Shown: one piece after another, positions 15,949 to 22,509 of the stretch
How positions within the stretch are numbered: position 1 is the first letter of the stretch
Layout: every line of letters begins with the position of its first letter
Source: JBDTVS01 sp040007095
Lineage (GTDB): Bacteria; Acidobacteriota; Vicinamibacteria; Vicinamibacterales; CAVVIG01
Assembly (NCBI GenBank): GCA_040007095.1
Contig: JBDTVS010000163.1
Coordinates: 1-29,415 of the forward strand
Reading direction: 5' to 3'
DNA length: 29,415 bases
Notes under the pieces: generated by a model
Told to the model about the DNA's origin: nothing
Databases searched by the model: none
The model's input: only the letters and a program-made list of their open reading frames with translations
Program-made: the position numbers and the translations under genes

Positions 15949-17259
15949 CTAGAGTTTGATGTGCAGCTCGGCGGCAAACAGCATCGTGCGATCGTTGTCG
16001 CGTGCGGCCCACTTGAGCAGCGTCGCGACGCTCGGTTCGACGCGGCCGTCGAACACCGTGCGCCCGTTGGCGACGACTTTCAGCGGCTGCGACAGATCGA
16101 AGGCATCCGGCGACACGAGCAGGGTGAACTCCGCGACGCCCTTCGTCGTGGCGGTGACGGTGTTGCCGCCGCGGACGAGGTCAACGCGTCCCGACGGATG
16201 CGTGTGCTCGAACATCGCCGCACCGCCGGTCAAGAGATTCACATCGTCGAGGTCGGGCGCGTTTCGCGGCACGGGCGCCAGCTTGTCAATCACCAGCCAG
16301 TGCGCGCGGTTGTCGATCGACGAGCCGTTGGTTTCCCAGGTCAACCTGTCGGGAAGAGGATTGCGCGGGTGGCTACGGACGAACGCCTCGAATGAGTCCT
16401 TCACCTCCGGCCACCAGGCAGTGTTGTGTACGCCGTTCGGTTGGGGCTTGTAGACCACCTCGACGCCCTTCTCCTTCAGGTGCAGAACGGTCGGCCCAAC
16501 CACACTCGCCGGGTACAACGGATCGCGGCCGCCGTTGACTGCGAACAACGGCTTGTTGCGCAGGTTGGTGGGAAACACGTCGCCGACGGCCAGGTCTTCG
16601 CTGCGCAGGACGAGGATATAGCCGTTCAAGGGCAGAAAGCTTGCGTAGGGCGTCGTGTTCTTCATCGCGATGTAATACGCTCCGGTGCCCCCGTCCGACA
16701 CGCCGCTGACGGCGACGCGGTTCTCGTCCACGTTGTAGGTCCGCTTCACGGCGTCGAGAATCGTGTCGAGATTCTCGAGCTGGGAAGGACTCCACCACAT
16801 CGCGTCAACCCAGCTCGTCGGCAGGACATAAATCTGATCCGCACCGGCGAGCGCGCCGATGCTGCCGTCACCGCGCGGCCGGTTGCTCTCCCGGCTCACA
16901 CCGCCGTGCAACTGAAACCGCACCTGGTAGCGGCGTTGCGGGTCGTAAGACTCGGGCACGTTGACGGCGTAGAAGAACTCCTTGCCGTGGGCGGTGTAGC
17001 TGAACTTCACAACCTCCTTCGCAACGGCCGCGTCGTAGGGACGGCCATCTTTCAACCGCCTCAAGGCGTCGCCGAACGTGACGCCCGACTTGACCAGGTC
17101 CGGTATGACCTTCGCAGCAGCTTGCGGGCTGCGGGCAGCCCAGAACGCCGAGAACCCGGCGTCGATCTCCAGGGTCGCGGCCGACGGGACAGTCGACGCC
17201 GTGGCAAGAATGAGCGCGGCGATCGGCGCGGCCTGAAGGAGGAGGTGTTTCATAGACAT
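15949..17259 (-). CDS. Secreted alpha/beta hydrolase (esterase-like)
   Basis: The 436-residue protein begins with a Sec signal peptide MSMKHLLLQAAPIAALILA, with cleavage likely after the following VPSAA, so it acts outside the cytoplasm. The hydrolase core shows FQLHGGVSRE (oxyanion-loop region), nucleophile elbow GVSDGGTGAYYIA, acid candidate NGGRDPLYP and histidine GVHNTAWW, the order of a catalytic triad. A C-terminal extension of about 110 residues (from LTWETNG) looks beta-rich. The substrate is unknown; a PHB-depolymerase or feruloyl-esterase-like carboxylesterase is possible. ATG at 17259 or 17253 fits the signal peptide; a frame from 17331 only adds an implausible leader. It lies seven bases before the ABC-F start at 15941. 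Confidence 0.8.
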   Translation of the reverse strand: MSMKHLLLQAAPIAALILATASTVPSAATLEIDAGFSAFWAARSPQAAAKVIPDLVKSGVTFGDALRRLKDGRPYDAAVAKEVVKFSYTAHGKEFFYAVNVPESYDPQRRYQVRFQLHGGVSRESNRPRGDGSIGALAGADQIYVLPTSWVDAMWWSPSQLENLDTILDAVKRTYNVDENRVAVSGVSDGGTGAYYIAMKNTTPYASFLPLNGYILVLRSEDLAVGDVFPTNLRNKPLFAVNGGRDPLYPASVVGPTVLHLKEKGVEVVYKPQPNGVHNTAWWPEVKDSFEAFVRSHPRNPLPDRLTWETNGSSIDNRAHWLVIDKLAPVPRNAPDLDDVNLLTGGAAMFEHTHPSGRVDLVRGGNTVTATTKGVAEFTLLVSPDAFDLSQPLKVVANGRTVFDGRVEPSVATLLKWAARDNDRTMLFAAELHIKL

Positions 17260-17277
17260 GAAACTATAACATTGGGA

Positions 17278-17315
17278 TTTTTCTCGGTGATCTTGGCGAC
17301 CCTCGGCGGTTGACC
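17278..17315 (-). repeat. CAC-AA-G repeat copy between the hydrolase and yajQ
   Basis: The minus strand contains AACCGCCGA, GGGTCGCCAA, GATCACCGA, GAAA, a CGCC-biased version of the same repeat. It lies in the 101-bp divergent gap, 19 bp upstream of the hydrolase start and about 45 bp before yajQ. A TAAAAT box lies ten bases before the yajQ ATG and could be a -10 element; no partner -35 is clear. Confidence 0.5.
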
Positions 17316-17360
17316 TTGCGCCGTGCGTCATGCAGCGCGCAGTGAGGGTAAAATGGCGAC

Positions 17361-17861
17361 ATGCCGCCCGCCTCCTCGTTCGACATCACGTCTACCGTCG
17401 ATTTTCAGGAAGTTGACAACGCGCTGAATCAGGCGCGCAAAGAAGTGGGTCAACGATACGATTTCAAGGGCGCCAAGGCGGACATCGAGCTCAGTCCCAC
17501 GGAAAAAACGCTGACCCTGACGGCCGACGATGAGTTCAAGATGAATGCCCTGTGGGAGATCATACAGACCCGGCTGGTGCGGCGTGGTGTGGCAACGAAG
17601 AACTTCAAGGTCGAGGCTTCGCAACCTTCAGGCGGCGGCGCCGTCCGCCGCGTCATCGAGATTCAACAAGGCATCCCGATCGAAGCCGCTCGAGAGATCA
17701 TCAAGTTCATCAAGGACCGGAAGCTGAAAAAGGTCCAGGCGACGATTCAGGCAGACCAGGTCCGGGTCAGCTCCCCATCCAAGGACGAACTGCAGGAAGC
17801 CATGGCGCAATTGCGCGAACACGACTTCGGCGTGGCGCTCCATTTCGGCAACTATCGATGA
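17361..17861 (+). CDS. yajQ: YajQ family cyclic di-GMP/nucleotide-binding protein
   Basis: YajQ (DUF520) proteins are small cytoplasmic two-domain proteins; some members bind cyclic di-GMP and modulate transcription. The 166-residue product matches throughout: SSFDITSTVDFQEVDNALNQ, RYDFKGAKADIEL, then GIPIEAAREIIKFIKDRKLK and KVQATIQADQVRV, ending LHFGNYR. Its length is normal. ATG at 17361 gives the expected start, with GAGGG about ten bases upstream as a weak ribosome site. A 22-bp palindrome starts six bases after the stop. Confidence 0.96.
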   Translation: MPPASSFDITSTVDFQEVDNALNQARKEVGQRYDFKGAKADIELSPTEKTLTLTADDEFKMNALWEIIQTRLVRRGVATKNFKVEASQPSGGGAVRRVIEIQQGIPIEAAREIIKFIKDRKLKKVQATIQADQVRVSSPSKDELQEAMAQLREHDFGVALHFGNYR

Positions 17862-17866
17862 AATTT

Positions 17867-17888
17867 GGAGCAACCGATCGGTTGCTCC
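17867..17888. repeat. 22-bp perfect palindrome after yajQ
   Basis: Arms GGAGCAACCGA and TCGGTTGCTCC form an uninterrupted palindrome with no spacer. It starts six bases after the yajQ stop and lies about 88 bp before the Rieske start. It is not followed by a T-run. It could be an operator for a dimeric regulator of the Rieske gene, or a cruciform or hairpin marking the end of the yajQ transcript. Confidence 0.65.
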
Positions 17889-17914
17889 AGCTATCATCCG
17901 CGCAATTCTCGAGC

Positions 17915-17939
17915 GCGGCGCCCGGCCCGGGCACGCCGC
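17915..17939 (+). other. Hairpin in the Rieske gene leader
   Basis: GCGGCG (17915-17920) pairs with CGCCGC (17934-17939), enclosing a further CCCG/CGGG pairing. It lies 36 bp before the GTG of the Rieske gene and upstream of its Shine-Dalgarno sequence. It is a possible leader structure only. Confidence 0.3.
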
Positions 17940-17975
17940 TTGCTGTCGGTCGGTCTCCAACCAGAAGGAGGTTCA

Positions 17976-18461
17976 GTGTCCGATCAGACCAATGGCGAAC
18001 CGTGCGCGCTGACGCGGCGAGCGTTTTTTCTCCGGGCCGGTGAAGCGGCGTCTCTCACGGCTCTCGGATCGATGCTCCAGGCGTGCGGCGGCAGTCCAAC
18101 CTCACCCTCCTCCGCTGCGCCCGCCCTCCCGACCATCAACGGCACATCGGCCAACGGCGTCGTGTCCGTGACGATCGATCCGGCGTCGGCGCTGGCCACA
18201 GTGGGCGGCGCCGCGCTCGTGCAGGCGTCGAATGCCGCGTTTCTGGTGGCTCGCACGGCGCAAAGCTCCTTCACGGCGCTGACGGCCATCTGCACGCACG
18301 AGGGGTGCACCATTACCGGCTTCCAGAGTCCAAAGTACGTCTGTCCCTGTCACGGATCCCAATACAGCACATCGGGGGGCGTGCTGAGCGGGCCGGCGAC
18401 GCAGGCACTGCGTCAGTTCACGACGCAGTTTGCCAACAACGTGTTGACGATTGCCACCTGA
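17976..18461 (+). CDS. Rieske 2Fe-2S lipoprotein exported by Tat
   Basis: The 161-residue protein ends in a Rieske domain. Ligands are C106 and H108 in CTHEGC and C123 and H126 in CPCHGS, with C111 and C125 able to form the usual disulfide. The N-terminus has twin arginines TRRAFFLRAG (14-15), a hydrophobic stretch and lipobox LQAC (34-37), so a Tat-exported, lipid-anchored protein is likely. The start is GTG at 17976, four bases after a very strong AAGGAGG; the frame could open at 17865 but lacks support there. No cytochrome b or other bc1 subunit is adjacent. An electron-transfer role in the envelope is inferred; the partner is unknown. Confidence 0.88.
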   Translation: MSDQTNGEPCALTRRAFFLRAGEAASLTALGSMLQACGGSPTSPSSAAPALPTINGTSANGVVSVTIDPASALATVGGAALVQASNAAFLVARTAQSSFTALTAICTHEGCTITGFQSPKYVCPCHGSQYSTSGGVLSGPATQALRQFTTQFANNVLTIAT

Positions 18462-18502
18462 CGCGTGTCGGCGTGCTTTGTGCTCGACGGCGCAAACGTC
18501 TT

Positions 18503-18524
18503 GGTCCGGATGACCAGCCGGACA
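18503..18524. other. Imperfect hairpin related to the 14118-14272 arms
   Basis: GTCCGG and CCGGAC flank ATGACCAG. The outer bases (TGGTCCGG, CCGGACACGACG) resemble the GGTCCGGC and CCGGACACTACG ends of the element at 14118-14272. It lies between the convergent Rieske and hemD genes and may be a decayed copy. Confidence 0.35.
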
Positions 18525-18534
18525 CGACGCAATT

Positions 18535-18552
18535 CGTAAGCGCTTACGTTTT
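18535..18552. terminator. Palindrome plus T-run between Rieske gene and hemD
   Basis: CGTAAGC followed by GCTTACG is a perfect 14-bp palindrome, followed on the plus strand by TTTT. It sits 73 bp after the Rieske stop and about 30 bp before the end of the convergent hemD. It is a plausible though short Rho-independent terminator. The core GTAAGCGCTTAC also looks like a LacI-family operator, but the position between gene ends argues against that use. Confidence 0.4.
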
Positions 18553-18580
18553 CATGGATTGGGGGCGCCCCGGAAACGCT

Positions 18581-19441
18581 TTACTGAGCTTTTGTCCGTA
18601 GCAGCGATTCCGATCGCTCGGCCAGTTCTCTGATCAGCAGCCCGAACTTCGGGTGGGACGCTTCGAGATCGACAGACAACCCGTGGCGCCGCAGCTCCTC
18701 GGATGTGGTCGGTCCGATGGACGCGACCACGGCGCGCGCGAGCCCGCGGCGCACCTCAGGCTCGACCTTCAGGTCCCGAACGACCTGCCAGAGGTGCACG
18801 ACCTGGACGCCGGTCGTGAACATCACCGCGTCGACGTCTCCGGCCGCGATGGCCGCGACGGCGTTCTTCAGCGGCGTGATGTCGTCCGGAAGCGCCCACC
18901 GGTACACAGGCACGCGGGAAACTCGCGCGCCTCGAGCGGCCAGGCCGTCCAGCAGTTCGGCATTCGACACACCATATTCCTGGACGGCGATGCGCGCCCC
19001 GGCCAACGATTGCTCGGCGGCCCGGGCATCCATGGCCGCCAGCACCTCACGCCACGTGTTCGGTTCGGGCACGGCGATCCACACCGGCACGTGTAGCTCG
19101 CGCAGCACGGCGAGCGGCTTTGGCCCCCGCGCCACGACCTTCGTCCGCGCGAGCGCGGTGACAAATTGATCGCGCGTGCACGCGTGCTCAATCGCGCTGA
19201 CGAGCACGCGCGTGCCCACACCGGTCAGGAAGATGACGATATCGAGCTCGTCGCGAAGGAGAGCGGCCGCAAACGCCAACGCCTCCGTATTCGACTCGAG
19301 CGGCACCTCGCGCAGAGCAGGCGCCACGACTGGCGCCCCACCATACGTGGCAATCAGAGACGCCACCTCCGTGGCGCGACGGCTCTCCAGCGCCAGAACG
19401 CGGAGCCCGTGAAAGTCAGGCGAGGCGTCTTTCGTCGTCAT
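18581..19441 (-). CDS. hemD: Uroporphyrinogen-III synthase, copy 1
   Basis: HemD closes and rearranges hydroxymethylbilane to uroporphyrinogen III in haem and corrinoid synthesis. The 286-residue product has the two-lobed pattern of this diverse family: FHGLRVLALESRRATEVASL at the start, VIFLTGVGTRVLVSAIE, ARGPKPLAVLRELHV, the linker to lobe two ARIAVQEYGVSNAELLDGL, then PVYRWALPDD, VDAVMFTTGVQVVHL and ASIGPTTSEELRRHGLSVD. ATG at 19441 is preferred over 19456. It is divergent from a clear paralogue at 19508. No other hem gene is nearby. Confidence 0.85.
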   Translation of the reverse strand: MTTKDASPDFHGLRVLALESRRATEVASLIATYGGAPVVAPALREVPLESNTEALAFAAALLRDELDIVIFLTGVGTRVLVSAIEHACTRDQFVTALARTKVVARGPKPLAVLRELHVPVWIAVPEPNTWREVLAAMDARAAEQSLAGARIAVQEYGVSNAELLDGLAARGARVSRVPVYRWALPDDITPLKNAVAAIAAGDVDAVMFTTGVQVVHLWQVVRDLKVEPEVRRGLARAVVASIGPTTSEELRRHGLSVDLEASHPKFGLLIRELAERSESLLRTKAQ

Positions 19442-19454
19442 GAGGCCACGATCC

Positions 19455-19510
19455 AATCACGAAAACACCAAAACACGAAAAACCATCTTCTGATACCTTC
19501 GTACTTCGTG
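19455..19510 (+). repeat. CAC-AA-G repeat copy between the two hemD genes
   Basis: AATCACGAA, AACACCAAA and ACACGAAA, then AACC, occupy 19455-19484. A degenerate inverted piece (TTCGTACTTCGTG) runs into the GTG start of the second hemD. The repeat therefore fills most of the 66-bp shared promoter region of two divergent genes. Confidence 0.55.
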
Positions 19511-20353
19511 ACCGCACCGCTCCACGGACTTCGAGTCGCACTACTCGAGGCTCAACGGACCGATGAAGCCGCCGCGCACGTCCGGCGATTTGGCGGCGTG
19601 CCGCGGTGCGTGCCGGCGGCACGCGAAGCCCGACACCCGGATCGCGTGGACCCGTTCATCAGCCGTCTGGCCGCGGGCCAGGTGTCCATGGTGGTCTTCC
19701 TGACCGGCGGCGGCGCGGCCCTGCTGTTTCAGGAAGCGTCGCGCCTCGGACGTCTCGTCGAGACGGCGGAAGCGCTCCGCGGCACCACGGTCGCGTGTCG
19801 AGGGCCCAAGCCGGCCGCCATCCTCCGCCGGTACGACGTGCCGGTCCAGGTGACGGCGGTCGAGCCGTACACCACGACACAGCTGCTCGACGCCCTGACG
19901 AGGACCGATCTCAACGGCAAGTCGATCGCCCTGGTGCGTGATCTCGAGCCCAGCCGGGTCGTCTCCGACGCGCTCACGGACGCCCTCGTCCTTCGCGGCG
20001 CGCGACTCGAAGAGCTCCCCCTGTACGAGTGGGTCATGCCGGACGACCTCGAACCGCTGCAGACGCTCGTGCGCGATCTAATCGCCGGACAGGTGGACGC
20101 GATCGCGTTCACGAACCGCGTCCAGAGCCGGCATCTCTTCCGAATCGCGTCGGAACTCGGACTCGCTGTCCAACTCGCTCACGCCTTGAACGACGACGTC
20201 CTGGTCGCGGCCGTCGGCCCGGTGTGCGCCGAGGCCCTGCAATCGGCCGGCGTCGCCCCGGATATCATCCCGGCGCGCGCGACGATGGCAGCGATGATTG
20301 CCGCGCTCGCCGAGTACGTTGAGCTGACCGACGGACTGGTGGACGAGAACTGA
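19508..20353 (+). CDS. hemD: Uroporphyrinogen-III synthase paralogue, copy 2
   Basis: The 281-residue product aligns over its whole length with copy 1: LHGLRVALLEAQRTDEAAA, VVFLTGGGAALLF, CRGPKPAAILRRYDVPVQVT, GKSIALVRDLEPSRVVSDAL, PLYEWVMPDDLEPL, VDAIAFTNRVQSRHLF and AAVGPVCAEALQSAG. The lobe-two pattern is retained, so it is probably folded and perhaps active. GTG at 19508 begins VTAPLHGLR, matching the copy 1 N-terminus; the same frame is open upstream to 19166 but that part is antisense to copy 1. The stop codon overlaps another intergenic repeat. It may be a second isozyme or a HemD-like protein with another role. Confidence 0.8.
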   Translation: MTAPLHGLRVALLEAQRTDEAAAHVRRFGGVPRCVPAAREARHPDRVDPFISRLAAGQVSMVVFLTGGGAALLFQEASRLGRLVETAEALRGTTVACRGPKPAAILRRYDVPVQVTAVEPYTTTQLLDALTRTDLNGKSIALVRDLEPSRVVSDALTDALVLRGARLEELPLYEWVMPDDLEPLQTLVRDLIAGQVDAIAFTNRVQSRHLFRIASELGLAVQLAHALNDDVLVAAVGPVCAEALQSAGVAPDIIPARATMAAMIAALAEYVELTDGLVDEN

Positions 20354-20390
20354 ACCACAAAGGACAAAGATCACGAAGAGGACCAAGAGA
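20353..20390 (+). repeat. CAC-AA-G repeat copy after hemD copy 2
   Basis: AACCACAAA, GGACAAA, GATCACGAA, GAGGACCAA, GAGA follows directly from the TGA stop of the second hemD. It lies 30-70 bp upstream of the cytochrome start and is in the plus orientation. Confidence 0.65.
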
Positions 20391-20420
20391 TCTAGAATTA
20401 ACGGACGGAGATTCTCACAG

Positions 20421-20900
20421 GTGAGATTGATGCTGGTCCGACGTGGATGGCTGATCTGCAGCGCGATGATGATGACCGCGGCCGCGGTCTTGATGGCCGC
20501 CTCGCCTCAGGCGGACAAGGGCGAGCAGGTGATGAACGGCAACTGCCTGACGTGTCACGACCTCAGGCCCATTCAGGTGACTGCGCTCGACAAAGAGGGG
20601 TGGACCGGCGTCGTCGGCGCCATGGTAGAGAAGGGCGCACAGGTGCCCGAGGCGGACTTACCGGTGCTGGTCGAATACTTGTCGAGAAACTACGGTCCGC
20701 TCCCCGACGGCGCCGGCAAGAAGATTCTCCTGAACACGTGCACGCTGTGCCATGACACATCGCGCATCAAAAGGACGGCCCTCGATAAAGAAGGATGGCA
20801 GGACCTGCTCGGCGCCATGCTGAACGAAGGTGCGATGCTTTCCGAAGAGGACTTCCCGGTACTCTTGAACTATCTGGCGAGGAATTTCAAGAGCCAGTAA
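20421..20900 (+). CDS. Diheme cytochrome c made of two tandem repeats
   Basis: The protein of about 159 residues starts with a signal peptide (RRGWLICSAMMMTAAAVLMA) and carries two CxxCH haem sites: CLTCH (42-46) and CTLCH (107-111). They are exactly 65 residues apart. The segments after each site are near copies: ALDKEGWTGVVGAMVEKGA then DLPVLVEYLSRN, against ALDKEGWQDLLGAMLNEGA then DFPVLLNYLARN. This points to internal duplication. A periplasmic electron carrier is inferred. Start: either GTG at 20421, with GGAG ten bases before, or ATG at 20430, with AGGTGAG close upstream; the latter removes three residues. It stands alone on the plus strand. Confidence 0.85.
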   Translation: MRLMLVRRGWLICSAMMMTAAAVLMAASPQADKGEQVMNGNCLTCHDLRPIQVTALDKEGWTGVVGAMVEKGAQVPEADLPVLVEYLSRNYGPLPDGAGKKILLNTCTLCHDTSRIKRTALDKEGWQDLLGAMLNEGAMLSEEDFPVLLNYLARNFKSQ

Positions 20901-21106
20901 TTCTGCGCTCGGCGACGCAGGCTCACCAGCCCTGCCTGCCCCACTCGCCCGTCCGCTTCCGCCTTTGAAGACCTCACGGCGTTTTCGGGCCGCGCCGGCC
21001 TTGACCCGCGTCATCTGAGTCCGCGAGACCCGACGTGGGTGGCCTCATCAAGGCATCCGGAGCGTTAATGTCCCGCATCAGCCGAAGCAAAGCCTCCCCG
21101 CGGGGT
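20901..21106. other. Gap between convergent cytochrome and DUF1552 genes
   Basis: This 206-bp stretch shows no gene, tRNA-like fold or obvious repeat copy. It is GC-rich. No clear terminator was found for either convergent gene. Confidence 0.5.
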
Positions 21107-22507
21107 CTACAGCTTCGCGAGCCGCCCCGAGCTGTCGCCTTGCTGATCCTTGTGGATGCCGTACATATCAAGGACGTTCAGCAGCAGGTTGCCGGTCGTC
21201 ACGGTCTTGCGCTCAAACGCGATGTGACGGTTGCCTTTGAGCTGGCCGTTTGCACCGCCAACGAGAATATGAGGCACGTCATAGTGCTGGTGCTGATTCG
21301 AGTTGCCCATGTTGGTGCCGTACAGAATCAGCGAGTGATCCAGCAGTGTGCCGTCGCCGTCAGGCGTCGACCGCAGCTTCTCGGCCAGGTAGCCGAGCGT
21401 GGACACGTGATACCGATTCAGGTCCGAGTAGCGCTTGATCTGCGCCGGGTCGTCCTGATGGTGCGATCCACCGTGGAACCCGACGCTGACGCCGCCCTGC
21501 GGGAAGAGCTCGCTCTTCGGGAAGGGGTAGCTCCGGCCTGTCAGGTCGCGCGCGCCGAGCAGAGTCGCCACCCGCGTGATGTCGGCCCTGAACGCCAGCG
21601 CGGTGAGGTCGAAGTGCAGCTTGATATGGTCGTCGAATAACTCGGGAATACCTGGCGGCAAATCCATCACGGGCACATCGTTCGACGCTTTGGCGGCCAA
21701 CTGGAGGCGGCGTTCGATCTCGCGGATCTCGTCGGTGTACTGGCTGACGGTCCGGCGGTCGCTCGCGCCGAGCACCTTGCGGAGGCCACTGAGCTCACCC
21801 AGCACCGAATCGAGAATGCTGCGATTCTCCCGGAGGCGGGCCGCCCGCACCTCGGGCGTCGCCCCGCTGCCAAACAACCGCTCGAAGACGACCTGCGGAT
21901 TGAGCTCCATCGGGAGAGGGCTCGTACGCGGGGTCGGTTCGTTATCCGGTGTCGGCAGCTCGATCCACGAGATCGAATTGGTGTAGGAGCAGCTATAGCC
22001 TTCGCCGCAATTGCTCGAGCTGGAATTCGGATCCTCGACAGCGAGCTGCAGCGATGGCAGCAGCGACTCCTGCCCGATCTTCATCGCAATTTGCTGGTCG
22101 ATGGTGGCGCTACCAGTCGTCGCGTCCGATCCGGCGGTCTTGCGCGGCTTGATGCCGGTCAGATACGCGGCGGCAACCCAATGGTCGGATCCGGTCGTGC
22201 CTTCCGGCGGCTCCGCCGACTTCGACCACAGTCCGCTGACCACCACCGTCTGGTCCTTGACCTTCTCCAACCCTTCCAGAATGTGGGGCAATTTGGCCGG
22301 CAGTGCGCCTTCGGATTGGGGCGCCCAATATCCCGGCGCCATCCCGTGCGGGAAGAAGACGCCCATGAAACGGGCTTTCGGCGTGGCCGCCGTCTGCGCC
22401 AGCAGCGTGCTGGCCGGCACCATGGCGTCGAGCAGTGGCAGCGCTAAAGAAACACCCGCGCCCTGAAGAAACTGGCGGCGCGGGATCTGTTTTTTTGTGA
22501 TGAACAT
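21107..22507 (-). CDS. DUF1552 protein, Tat-exported, partner of DUF1592 cytochrome
   Basis: The 466-residue protein belongs to the DUF1552 group of planctomycetes, acidobacteria and relatives; no biochemical function is known to me. It begins MFITKKQIPRRQFLQGAGVS, a twin-arginine signal with a hydrophobic core (LALPLLDAMVPA). The mature start KARFMGVFFPHGMAPGYWAP is typical. Later landmarks are TVVVSGLWSKSAEPPEGTTG, SWIELPTPDNEPTPRTSPLP, FHGGSHHQDDPAQIKRYSDL and LILYGTNMGNSNQHQHYDVP; the clustered histidines suggest metal binding, as in sulfatase or DUF1501-like folds. ATG at 22507 lies two bases after the DUF1592 stop, with a GGGGG ribosome site. A longer open frame to 22789 is antisense or overlap. 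Confidence 0.88.
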   Translation of the reverse strand: MFITKKQIPRRQFLQGAGVSLALPLLDAMVPASTLLAQTAATPKARFMGVFFPHGMAPGYWAPQSEGALPAKLPHILEGLEKVKDQTVVVSGLWSKSAEPPEGTTGSDHWVAAAYLTGIKPRKTAGSDATTGSATIDQQIAMKIGQESLLPSLQLAVEDPNSSSSNCGEGYSCSYTNSISWIELPTPDNEPTPRTSPLPMELNPQVVFERLFGSGATPEVRAARLRENRSILDSVLGELSGLRKVLGASDRRTVSQYTDEIREIERRLQLAAKASNDVPVMDLPPGIPELFDDHIKLHFDLTALAFRADITRVATLLGARDLTGRSYPFPKSELFPQGGVSVGFHGGSHHQDDPAQIKRYSDLNRYHVSTLGYLAEKLRSTPDGDGTLLDHSLILYGTNMGNSNQHQHYDVPHILVGGANGQLKGNRHIAFERKTVTTGNLLLNVLDMYGIHKDQQGDSSGRLAKL

Positions 22508-22509
22508 GG

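Noticed and set aside
14694..17313. Long plus-strand frames opposite the ABC-F and hydrolase genes
   Set aside because: They are rich in Arg, His, Leu and Asp without domain motifs and mirror well-supported minus-strand genes.
18535..18548. LacI-family operator (GTAAGCGCTTAC)
   Set aside because: It lies between the ends of two convergent genes with no promoter to control and has a T-run, so a terminator is the simpler reading.
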